DNA from: Candidatus Thorarchaeota archaeon SMTZ1-83
Lineage (GTDB): Archaea > Asgardarchaeota > Thorarchaeia > Thorarchaeales > Thorarchaeaceae
DNA length: 7,207 nt
NCBI GenBank assembly: GCA_001563325.1
Contig: LRSK01000057.1
Coordinates: forward strand, 1 to 7,207
Reading direction: 5' to 3'
Shown: positions 1-5,679 of the stretch, piece by piece
Layout: the number at the start of each line of letters is the position of its first letter
Position numbering within the stretch: position 1 is the stretch's first letter
The notes under the pieces: generated by a model
Database searches by the model: none
Told to the model about the DNA's origin: nothing
The model's input: only the letters and a program-made list of their open reading frames with translations
Program-made: the position numbers and the translations under genes

Positions 1-1032
1 CTTGCCAATCTGCTTGATCCCATCTTTCTTCCTAGGTCCTATAGGTGAGCCAACCACGAATTGTGTCACTCCAACTTTTCCGAGATCCTCGATACGCCTA
101 ATGCATTGGTCCTTGTTTCCGACAACGGCAAATGCATCAATCATGTCGTCGGTAATCGCATCTGGCAGGTCCTTGAAGTTGCCTTCACCTAATAATCCTC
201 TGACCTTGTTGCATGCATCCAGATCTAGGTCATGTCTCTCAAGCACAACATCAGGTGAGCCTGCAACAATGAACGCCACTACAATCTTCGCATCTCCCTC
301 AAGAGCTGCTTCTCGAGTGTCGCCAATGCTGAATGATGCATAAGCAGTGACATCAATCTCCTTGAGGTCTCGACCTGCCTCCTCAACACCCTCCTTGATC
401 TTTTCCATGGCTATCTCGAAGTCCTTAGGATGGCTAGCATTGATCAAGATGCCATCTGCGACCATTGCAGTCATCTTTAGCATCATTGGACCTTGTGCTC
501 CAGCATAGATCGGAATCTTCGGTCCTTTCTTTACTGGCTTTCCATCCTTCATCTTGGGATTGCCATCAGCATCAAGAACTGGCTCTTTTTTGACGATCGC
601 CAGCTTGGCATTCTTGACCTTGAAGACCTTCCCATCATGCTTGAACTTACTGCCTTCAGTAAGCTTTTGCATGTACTTTATGGATTCAACAACAGCCGAT
701 ACTGGCTTGTCCCATTTAATTCCAAGGCCGCTGAGAGTGACTTTGTCTCCCGCGCCTATGCCTATCACTGCTCGTCCATTACTCAACTCATTGATAGTAA
801 CCGCAGCTGAGGCTGTTAAAGCTGGACTGATATGGAATGGATTTGTTACACCAGGTCCCAACATAATCTTCTCTGTGTTTAGAGCGATTGCTGTCAGTGC
901 TGACCACACGTTCCTGTTGTTGTAGTGGTCGGTAATCCAGACATTATCAAAACCAGATTCTTCAGCAAGCTTTGTCCAAGTGACTAGCTTCTCAATGGGT
1001 TTGTCAGGTACGAATTCGATTCCAATCCGCAT
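1..1032 (-). CDS. mer: 5,10-methylenetetrahydromethanopterin reductase (F420-dependent), 3' end cut by window
   Basis: This is the luciferase-like, coenzyme F420-dependent enzyme that interconverts methylene-H4MPT and methyl-H4MPT in the cytosol, the reductive step of the archaeal C1 (Wood-Ljungdahl) branch. The 344 visible residues match Mer from end to end: the N-terminus MRIGIEFVP, ITDHYNN (about 33-39), LGPGVTNP (58-65), ELSNGRA (82-88), GIGAGDK (91-97), IPIYAGAQGPMML (173-185), ILINASHPKDF (195-205), VVAFIVAGSP (251-260) and GVTQFVVGSPIGP (321-333). Only a few C-terminal residues should be missing. The start at 1032 is chosen because AAGGAG lies nine bases upstream and the protein begins as Mer proteins do. 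An in-frame ATG at 1107 would add 25 residues with no family counterpart. Residues about 144-171 form an extra Lys/Gly/Pro-rich segment, making the protein longer than the usual roughly 320 residues. The identification is firm. Direction in vivo (methyl synthesis or oxidation) cannot be told from the gene alone. Confidence 0.95.
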   Translation of the reverse strand, partial: MRIGIEFVPDKPIEKLVTWTKLAEESGFDNVWITDHYNNRNVWSALTAIALNTEKIMLGPGVTNPFHISPALTASAAVTINELSNGRAVIGIGAGDKVTLSGLGIKWDKPVSAVVESIKYMQKLTEGSKFKHDGKVFKVKNAKLAIVKKEPVLDADGNPKMKDGKPVKKGPKIPIYAGAQGPMMLKMTAMVADGILINASHPKDFEIAMEKIKEGVEEAGRDLKEIDVTAYASFSIGDTREAALEGDAKIVVAFIVAGSPDVVLERHDLDLDACNKVRGLLGEGNFKDLPDAITDDMIDAFAVVGNKDQCIRRIEDLGKVGVTQFVVGSPIGPRKKDGIKQIGK

Positions 1033-1072
1033 TGAATGAAACTCCTTCAGAGTCCTGTGGGGGCCTTCTCCA

Positions 1073-1084
1073 CCAATATAAGTT
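1073..1084 (-). promoter_or_regulatory. Putative TATA box of mer
   Basis: On the minus strand AACTTATATTGG lies about 45 bases upstream of the mer start codon. An archaeal TATA box there would place the transcript start roughly 20 bases before the ATG, leaving room for the AAGGAG ribosome site. It also lies downstream of the alternative ATG at 1107, which further supports the shorter start. This is inferred from sequence and spacing only. Confidence 0.4.
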
Positions 1085-1147
1085 ATCGTTTCTTGATTTG
1101 ACAGCATTATCTTGGATGTAAATCAGCTTCTTGCATTACATATCGAA

Positions 1148-1158
1148 GGGTTTATTGA
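1148..1158 (+). promoter_or_regulatory. Putative TATA box of the dehydrogenase-EndoQ operon
   Basis: GGGTTTATTGA is the most TATA-like element in the divergent intergenic region on this strand and lies about 40 bases before the ATG at 1195. It would give a leader of about 15 bases that still contains the purine-rich ribosome site GGAAGGAGAGGGAG. A competing AT-rich element, ATTACATAT, lies at 1135-1143. Confidence 0.35.
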
Positions 1159-1194
1159 GCCAGCTGCGGCTTAGCGGAAGGAGAGGGAGAAAAG

Positions 1195-2184
1195 ATGCAG
1201 TCTTTGGTGCTCACGCAAGATGGACTTCAGCTGGCTGATACTCCTCGTCCTGCCCTAATGCCAGGTAGTGTCAGAATTGAAGTTAGGTCTGTTGGTATCT
1301 GTTCAACTGACATTGCCATCTGGAAGGGTGATTACGATGTTAAGTTGCCTCTTGTATTGGGACATGAGATTGCAGGCGTAATTCATGAGAGCTCAGTTCC
1401 TGACCTCAAGATAGGCATGCCGGTAACAACTGAAGTCGATGTTCCCTGTGGTAGATGCTGGTACTGCAGGCACAATCAACCTGCCTTTTGTAGCGAAAAG
1501 GAAATCTTGGGGATAACTACAGATGGTGGATTAGCGGAATATCTCAGTGTTCCAGCAGAGCTTGTTCATCCGCTACCTGAAGGAATTGATATCACAAATG
1601 GGATTTTCGTTGAGCCTCTTGCATCAGCCATCAAGACCTATGAGAAAGCACCAGCTAAACATGATGAGCCAATTGTGATTATTGGGAGTGGAAAACTGGG
1701 TCTCCTGGTAGCTCAAGTTTACGATGCATATGGTGCAAACGTCATTGTGGTAGATAATAACCGATGGCAACTTGGACTTGTCAGGCAACTTGGCATCCCG
1801 AACACAGTCAATGCAGCTACTCCCAATTGGAAGAAAGAAGTTCTTAAGCTGACTACTGATGTGGGCCCCAGAGTTGTAATTGAGTCAACAAGCAATGCCA
1901 GCGGAATTGACATGGCTCTTGATCTTGTGAGGGATGGAGGAATAATAGGCCTGACGAGCATTCATGGCGAAGATTACCTGTTTAATCCGTCCCACCTCGT
2001 TGAGCGTGAGATTACGATGTTTGGCAATTCCTCTGGACCCTATGCAAAAGCTGTTGATATGCTTGCAAAGGGTCGGATAGAGGTCAAACGTCTAATCACA
2101 AAGGAGTTCAGACTTGAAGAGGGAGCCAAAGCATTCGAGTATGCTGCAGAGCCCAATACTACCAAAGTGGTCATCAATATATGA
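1195..2184 (+). CDS. Zinc-dependent medium-chain alcohol/polyol dehydrogenase
   Basis: This is a cytosolic NAD(P)-dependent oxidoreductase of the medium-chain (threonine/sorbitol/alcohol dehydrogenase-like) family. The 329 residues contain a GroES-like N-terminal domain with catalytic zinc ligands Cys36 (GICSTD), His57-Glu58 (GHEIAG) and Glu140 (VEPLAS). The four structural-zinc cysteines are 85, 88, 91 and 99, in CGRCWYC plus FC. The Rossmann fold has GSGKLG at 164-169 and an acidic Asp187 at the end of the second strand (VVDNN), which suggests NAD(H) preference. All metal ligands are present, so it should be active, but the alcohol or sugar substrate cannot be assigned. The start follows a long purine-rich ribosome site. 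It is the first gene of an operon; the EndoQ-like gene begins 11 bases after its stop. It may be a polyol or glucose dehydrogenase, but neither can be shown here. Confidence 0.92.
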   Translation: MQSLVLTQDGLQLADTPRPALMPGSVRIEVRSVGICSTDIAIWKGDYDVKLPLVLGHEIAGVIHESSVPDLKIGMPVTTEVDVPCGRCWYCRHNQPAFCSEKEILGITTDGGLAEYLSVPAELVHPLPEGIDITNGIFVEPLASAIKTYEKAPAKHDEPIVIIGSGKLGLLVAQVYDAYGANVIVVDNNRWQLGLVRQLGIPNTVNAATPNWKKEVLKLTTDVGPRVVIESTSNASGIDMALDLVRDGGIIGLTSIHGEDYLFNPSHLVEREITMFGNSSGPYAKAVDMLAKGRIEVKRLITKEFRLEEGAKAFEYAAEPNTTKVVINI

Positions 2185-2195
2185 GGAGTTAGTGA

Positions 2196-3473
2196 ATGGA
2201 GCAATTCGATGTCGATTTACACATTCACTCCTTGCATTCAATCGGTGTCAGCAAATCTATGACAATTCCCAAGCTAGCAGAAGGTGCAAAAGAAAAGGGT
2301 CTCGATTTGATTGGTACTGGCGATGCCACCCAGCCACAATGGCTTCATCATCTGCGTAAGAACCTCATAGAAAAAGATGATGGGCTCTTCCACAAATCTG
2401 TAAGCTTCATACTTACTGTTGAGATAGAGGATGCGGAGTCAATACATCATCTTGTGATTCTTCGGGACTTTGAAGCGGTTTCACATCTCCGCAGGCTCCT
2501 CAAACACTCATCTCCCAATTTGGACCATGAATGGGGTGGTCGTCCTAGAGTCAACATGAATGGCGATGAGATAGCCGGCGCCGTCAGAGACTGCGAAGGG
2601 CTAATCGGCCCAGCCCATGCATTTACACCCTATAGGTCAATCTTTAGAGAAGGTCGATATGATAGTCTAAAGGGCTGCTACAAGGAGGAGGCTCCTCATA
2701 TCCAATTCATTGAGCTTGGCTTATCAGCTGACACAGAGGTTGCTGATTGCATTCCAGAACTTAGAAACCTCACTTACATCACATCTAGCGACGCTCATTC
2801 ACCTTCGCCTGACAAGCTAGGCAGAGAGTTTGTCAGAGTATCAATGAACTCTCCAATATTCGATGAGATTCGGCAGGCAATTCTAAGATCCAAAAGGCGG
2901 AAACCAATTCTCAACGTAGGGTTTAATCCTCGACTTGGAAAATACTATCTCTCATTCTGTTCGAAGTGTAGACGAACATTAATACTGAGAGAAGGAATCA
3001 AACCACCGGAATTTGATGACCTGAACATCTATCTCTCATGCTCTGACGCAGAGGGCCGCTCGCGACTCTTGAGGGATATCCATCGGCGTAAAGTCAAGTG
3101 TCCCTCAGATGGGCGTGCACTCCGACTGGGGGTCAGAGACCGTGCGATGATGTTAGGCGATGGAATGAGTATCTCCCCCTCACATCGCCCTCCATATCTG
3201 CATATCCCGCCTCTTCTGGACCTTATGACATCTGCAATGGGTATTAGGTCCAAATCTTCGAAAAAGCTGCGTGACTTGTATTCAACATTGAGGGAATCAT
3301 TCGGCCCAGAAACTACCATCCTCACCGAAACAGCTCTTGAAGAACTAGCTGAGGTCAATCCAAAGCTCTCAATGATGATTGGTTCATATAGAGATGGATC
3401 GATGAAATACATCCCTGGGGGCGGCGGTCGATATGGGACACTGGTTGCTCCATGGGAGGATGCTCAGTCATGA
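2196..3473 (+). CDS. Endonuclease Q-family PHP-domain DNA repair nuclease
   Basis: EndoQ nucleases cut DNA on the 5' side of deaminated bases (uracil, hypoxanthine, xanthine) and abasic sites. The 425 residues match the roughly 400-425 residue family length. The N-terminal PHP metal site is complete: DLHIHS with His9 and His11, Asp43 (GTGDAT), Glu76 (TVEIED), His84/85 (IHHLVIL), His141 (GPAHAFTPY), and Asp199/His201 (SSDAHSP). A zinc-finger region follows, with Cys255 and Cys258 (CSKC), Cys282 and Cys302. The spacing of the last two is loose: one is in LSCSD and the other in CPSDG, where a second cysteine might be expected. GVRDR at 312-316 and the C-terminal GGGGRYGT (408-415) are family hallmarks. 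The ribosome site GAGGAG overlaps the TGA stop of the dehydrogenase gene, so the two are translated together. The family call is strong; substrate range is inferred from characterised archaeal EndoQ. Confidence 0.9.
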   Translation: MEQFDVDLHIHSLHSIGVSKSMTIPKLAEGAKEKGLDLIGTGDATQPQWLHHLRKNLIEKDDGLFHKSVSFILTVEIEDAESIHHLVILRDFEAVSHLRRLLKHSSPNLDHEWGGRPRVNMNGDEIAGAVRDCEGLIGPAHAFTPYRSIFREGRYDSLKGCYKEEAPHIQFIELGLSADTEVADCIPELRNLTYITSSDAHSPSPDKLGREFVRVSMNSPIFDEIRQAILRSKRRKPILNVGFNPRLGKYYLSFCSKCRRTLILREGIKPPEFDDLNIYLSCSDAEGRSRLLRDIHRRKVKCPSDGRALRLGVRDRAMMLGDGMSISPSHRPPYLHIPPLLDLMTSAMGIRSKSSKKLRDLYSTLRESFGPETTILTETALEELAEVNPKLSMMIGSYRDGSMKYIPGGGGRYGTLVAPWEDAQS

Positions 3474-3775
3474 CAGTTGTGAGAGGCGTTATCCGCGAGG
3501 TCGGTAGGAGTCAGACTACTCGAATAAGTGCAAGGAGATGGTACGGATCAACAACCATCGTAGTGCAGAATCAGGAAACAGGACAGACATATGATGTTCG
3601 ACTCTCAGCTGGAATAATGGATAAGTGTCGGTTCCTCCCTCGCGTTGGAATGCCTGTCATAATTCATGGATATGTTGAAGAAGCAGAATTCGGCTTGTCC
3701 GACTTTGTCGTTTCGAGAGTTACCGACATTAAGAGAGAGGGAGCTGACGTCAAAAGAGTTCATAAATTCGACTAG
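3470..3775 (+). CDS. Small OB-fold-like protein overlapping the EndoQ gene
   Basis: This encodes 101 residues with no family I recognise by name. The start at 3470 is preferred over the upstream in-frame ATG at 3452. It forms a four-base ATGA overlap with the EndoQ stop, and GGAGG (3455-3459) lies ten bases upstream, whereas the earlier ATG has no ribosome site. Alternating hydrophobic strands, VVRGVIREV, TTIVVQN, QTYDVRLS, GMPVIIHGYV and DFVVSRVTDI, resemble a five-stranded OB fold of the RPA or tRNA-binding type. The protein carries basic residues (RR at 22-23; RVHK near the end) suited to nucleic acid binding. There is no signal peptide or membrane segment. Translational coupling to EndoQ suggests a partner or accessory subunit in repair. 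The fold and role are inferences. Confidence 0.75.
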   Translation: MTVVRGVIREVGRSQTTRISARRWYGSTTIVVQNQETGQTYDVRLSAGIMDKCRFLPRVGMPVIIHGYVEEAEFGLSDFVVSRVTDIKREGADVKRVHKFD

Positions 3776-3792
3776 CACTATCAAGCACTGAT

Positions 3793-3804
3793 TCGATTTT
3801 TCGA
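3793..3804 (+). terminator. Possible T-run terminator of the EndoQ operon
   Basis: Eighteen bases after the last stop codon of the operon, a run of five T lies inside the short symmetric element TTCGATTTTTCGA. Archaeal termination commonly uses short T-runs on the non-template strand. The stretch 3776-3917 contains no other gene-like signal that I can see. Confidence 0.3.
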
Positions 3805-3917
3805 TAAGTAAAGACTCCGGAAACCTTATGTTGAGGCTCCAGAAGCAATCTAAATTACAGTGTTGTCATATCTGTGACATAGCTTTGAGATTCTCTTGGT
3901 TGATCTGAGAGAATACA

Positions 3918-4271
3918 ATGGATGAATCATTCAACATTGACGTATTCCTGGATGGAACTCATCTCTTTCATTATCAGACACTGGACCCAGCGGTTGATAG
4001 TGAATGGGTTGATTTCTGGATGAGTGGCGATGGTGATGGTGCTGATAATGTGGTAGTTAGCAATACAATAGACGTTTTTTGTACTAATGAAACATGCACC
4101 TTAGGACATGCCGGGACCGAACCCACAAATCCCACGACAACAACAACTACTACTACGACGACCACTCCAACGACTCCTACCCCGGTTTCAGTTCCAATTG
4201 AGATGGTTGCTCTAATAGGAGGTGTTGCAGTTGTTCTTGTTGTGCTTGTGATATTCATGAAGCGCAGATGA
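3918..4271 (+). CDS. Thr-rich stalk, C-terminally membrane-anchored surface protein (short or remnant)
   Basis: This encodes 117 residues. Residues 1-62 look like the last strands of an extracellular beta-sandwich domain, including DVFLDG, an acidic GDGDGADN and Cys55/Cys60. Then comes a Thr/Pro stalk with eleven consecutive Thr (73-83), a single membrane helix at about 95-114 (VALIGGVAVVLVVLVIFM) and the cytoplasmic tag KRR. This layout is typical of archaeal surface proteins, in which the Thr stalk is probably O-glycosylated. There is no signal peptide: the N-terminus is MDESFNIDVF, an in-frame TGA lies just upstream at 3906, and no upstream frame supplies a secretory leader. The ribosome site is weak (GAGAGA). 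The gene may therefore be the 3' remnant of a longer surface protein, or an authentic tail-anchored protein. The C-terminal architecture is clear; functionality is uncertain. Confidence 0.55.
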   Translation: MDESFNIDVFLDGTHLFHYQTLDPAVDSEWVDFWMSGDGDGADNVVVSNTIDVFCTNETCTLGHAGTEPTNPTTTTTTTTTTTPTTPTPVSVPIEMVALIGGVAVVLVVLVIFMKRR

Positions 4272-4338
4272 AAATGTCTGAACAGCTGTTTCTGAAAAGA
4301 TCAATCCGGAAGAGAAGACCAGTCCGCTCCACCTAGTT

Positions 4339-4656
4339 CTATTCCGGAAGCTCCTCTATTACATCTTTCATAATAGCCCTGTACCTATTGAATGCCTTTC
4401 GACCCGCATCTGTGAGACACAATGTTGTCCGAGGTTTCTTATCAACGAACTCCTTTTCCACCAAGACATAGCCTTCTTTCTCAAGCCTTGTCAGATGTGA
4501 TGAGAGGTTTCCCCAAGTGAAGCCAAGCTGTTTCATGAGAAATGTGTAGTCAGCGGACTCTACGACATATAGCTGGGCCATTATCTTCAATCTGGAGGGT
4601 TCGTGAATGACTCTGTCGATCTCTAGATCTGCATCGGGTTCATTCTTCTTGCTCAA
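4339..4656 (-). CDS. Winged-helix transcriptional regulator (HTH_34-like), probable autorepressor
   Basis: This is a 105-residue DNA-binding protein. It contains the signature of the winged-helix HTH_34 (ArsR/MarR-like) family: VIHEPSRLKIMAQL (16-29), helix-turn-helix with FTWGNLSSHLTRLEKEGY (46-63), a wing with KKPRTTLCLTDAGRKAF (73-89), and a C-terminal helix likely used for dimerisation. I choose the TTG at 4656 as the start because GGAGG lies nine bases upstream. The ATG at 4665 touches that same GGAGG with no spacing, so it is unlikely to be used. The gene overlaps the end of the membrane-protein gene by 17 bases, implying translational coupling. There are no metal-binding Cys/His clusters, so the signal is not obviously a metal. 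Regulators of this family are often paired with membrane proteins, and the palindrome upstream of the pair is the natural target. Confidence 0.88.
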   Translation of the reverse strand: MSKKNEPDADLEIDRVIHEPSRLKIMAQLYVVESADYTFLMKQLGFTWGNLSSHLTRLEKEGYVLVEKEFVDKKPRTTLCLTDAGRKAFNRYRAIMKDVIEELPE

Positions 4657-5287
4657 CGCCCACATCCTCCAGCTCCAAAATCGGATACTTGCGGGTGAAA
4701 CGAAGCATGCTTGTAACGCCCGCCAATGTAAGTATCCCTCCTGAGAATAGCATAAACAGGGTCATCCTATCAGCAGGGTGGGGAAACGGAATCAGGAAGA
4801 GCAACACACCGAGAATAAGAGTCGAAATGCCAAAGGCATAATATCTTTTCAGACCGGATCTTTCAACAAGATATGCAGAAGGCCACAGGAAGACGACGCC
4901 TAGTATTAGAGGGGCCCATGTTGCAATGAGAATGACCACCGCATAATCAGCTCTGGTTGAGATGAATGCCGCAGATATTGCTATTATGGCAATAATCGCG
5001 AAGGCAATCCAACCAGGAGTGGATGGAATCTCACTCTCTTCCTTAAGCTTCACTCGTCCAATTCGAGGATAGGTATACTTCTCTTTGATTCGTTCAGTAA
5101 CTGCAACCTGGAAGATTATGATAAGAGCTATGTAGGCAGCAAAGCTACTCGACACCAGGAGCATGCCTATTGCCATTATCATTAGGCCCATCCAGAACTC
5201 GGTAAGCCCGTCTTGATTCGCAGTCCTGAATGTTGCTTGTTCCAGTTTCACGAGGTCAATTTCTTCGTTCATGTTCATCAACTTCAT
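4640..5287 (-). CDS. Six-helix membrane protein paired with a winged-helix regulator
   Basis: This encodes a 215-residue integral membrane protein of unknown function. The N-terminal 30 residues are polar, with a DGLTEFWMG entry into the membrane. About six hydrophobic helices follow, near 31-47, 50-64, 92-110, 115-135, 150-168 and 175-195. The loop between helices 2 and 3 carries KYTYPRIGRVKL (70-81), a TYPRIG-type motif that I recall from uncharacterised membrane proteins paired with small regulators. There are no ATP-binding, transporter or protease motifs. The C-terminus is acidic (ELEDVGVEQEE). It is the first gene of a two-gene unit and overlaps the regulator downstream. The start at 5287 lacks a ribosome site, and ATGs at 5278 and 5272 are alternatives. 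A TATA box 30-40 bases upstream suggests a nearly leaderless transcript, which would favour the first ATG. A sensory or stress role is possible but not shown. Confidence 0.85.
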   Translation of the reverse strand: MKLMNMNEEIDLVKLEQATFRTANQDGLTEFWMGLMIMAIGMLLVSSSFAAYIALIIIFQVAVTERIKEKYTYPRIGRVKLKEESEIPSTPGWIAFAIIAIIAISAAFISTRADYAVVILIATWAPLILGVVFLWPSAYLVERSGLKRYYAFGISTLILGVLLFLIPFPHPADRMTLFMLFSGGILTLAGVTSMLRFTRKYPILELEDVGVEQEE

Positions 5288-5314
5288 AAAGTTCTTTGCA
5301 TTGCAAAGAACTTT
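5288..5314. promoter_or_regulatory. Perfect 13-bp inverted repeat, candidate operator
   Basis: The arm AAAGTTCTTTGCA, one spacer base and its exact complement fill the gap between the TATA box and the start codon of the membrane-protein gene. The half-site CTTTGCA occurs again just outside the palindrome at 5311-5317, giving three half-sites within 24 bases. The predicted transcript start (about 5295) falls inside it, so a bound dimer would block polymerase. The winged-helix regulator encoded in the same unit is the obvious candidate ligand. An RNA hairpin role is less likely because most of it would lie upstream of the transcript start. Confidence 0.7.
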
Positions 5315-5315
5315 G

Positions 5316-5327
5316 CATAAATATTAA
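5316..5327 (-). promoter_or_regulatory. TATA box of the membrane protein/regulator unit
   Basis: On the minus strand TTAATATTTATG lies 29-40 bases upstream of the ATG at 5287, with purine-rich CCAAAGG directly before it at the position of a BRE element. An initiation site about 25 bases downstream would leave a leader of only about seven bases, consistent with the absence of a ribosome site. Confidence 0.6.
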
Positions 5328-5356
5328 CCTTTGGTTCAACGCCAAGCATTGTTCAG

Positions 5357-5566
5357 CTAGATAAAGTTCCACCAATAAAGCCGAGCAAGCATACTCCTAA
5401 TCTCTCGATCAGGAAACTCATCAAGGAGTCCTTCCATGAATTCTCTAGTGGAAATCCGAGCTCGATCAATACACTCTTGAAGAACCTCCTCGGCATCTTC
5501 CAGATCGCCGCCTCTCAGCAAGGTTCTTACTTTCTCAAATTATGCCACAAGTTCTGGATCAGACAT
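5357..5566 (-). pseudogene. Small helical protein gene interrupted by an in-frame TAA
   Basis: From ATG 5566 the minus strand reads MSDPELVA, then TAA at 5542-5540. It continues open for 60 codons to TAG at 5359-5357, ending in ARLYWWNFI. The part after the stop is rich in charged amphipathic helix (LLRGGDLEDAEEVLQECID, then EFMEGLLDEFPDREIRSML) and has the composition of real protein. A single A-to-T change at a Lys codon (AAA to TAA) would explain the interruption. There is no clear ribosome site before the ATG, and a TTG at codon 16 could restart translation, so a shorter intact gene is possible. I do not recognise the family. A sequencing error is also possible. It sits in the 392-base gap 5288-5679, otherwise occupied by the operator, the TATA box and a start-less frame. 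Confidence 0.45.
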
Positions 5567-5679
5567 TGTTGAAAATCCACTCTTGCATGCTTTTACTGAT
5601 TTCGCCAATCCCAATCTTCTGAATTTGCACCCTGCCTTGGTAGGCTTGTGAAGATCTTAGGTCTTCCAGGGCAGAATTT

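Noticed and set aside
2..925. Several plus-strand open frames of 105-123 codons
   Set aside because: They lie antisense to mer, whose translation matches its family throughout. Their own translations are Ser/Leu/Arg-rich and domain-free.
3029..3412. A 127-codon minus-strand frame within the EndoQ-like gene
   Set aside because: It is antisense to a conserved coding region and has no domain or ribosome site.
4137..4170. Tandem ACN trinucleotide tract, considered as a microsatellite or CRISPR-like repeat
   Set aside because: It is in frame with the surface protein and uses mixed Thr codons, so it is a coded Thr stalk rather than a pure DNA repeat.
3974..4258. A Val-rich minus-strand frame
   Set aside because: The poly-Val is simply the complement of the poly-Thr stalk codons.
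4276..4294. Imperfect palindrome around AACAGCTGTT between convergent genes
   Set aside because: The perfect core is only ten bases, there is no T-run after it, and it lies between gene ends, so neither operator nor terminator is supported.
5288..5314. The palindrome as a transposon end or mobile-element scar
   Set aside because: There is no transposase, partner inverted repeat or target duplication nearby. Its position relative to the TATA box and start codon is better explained as an operator.
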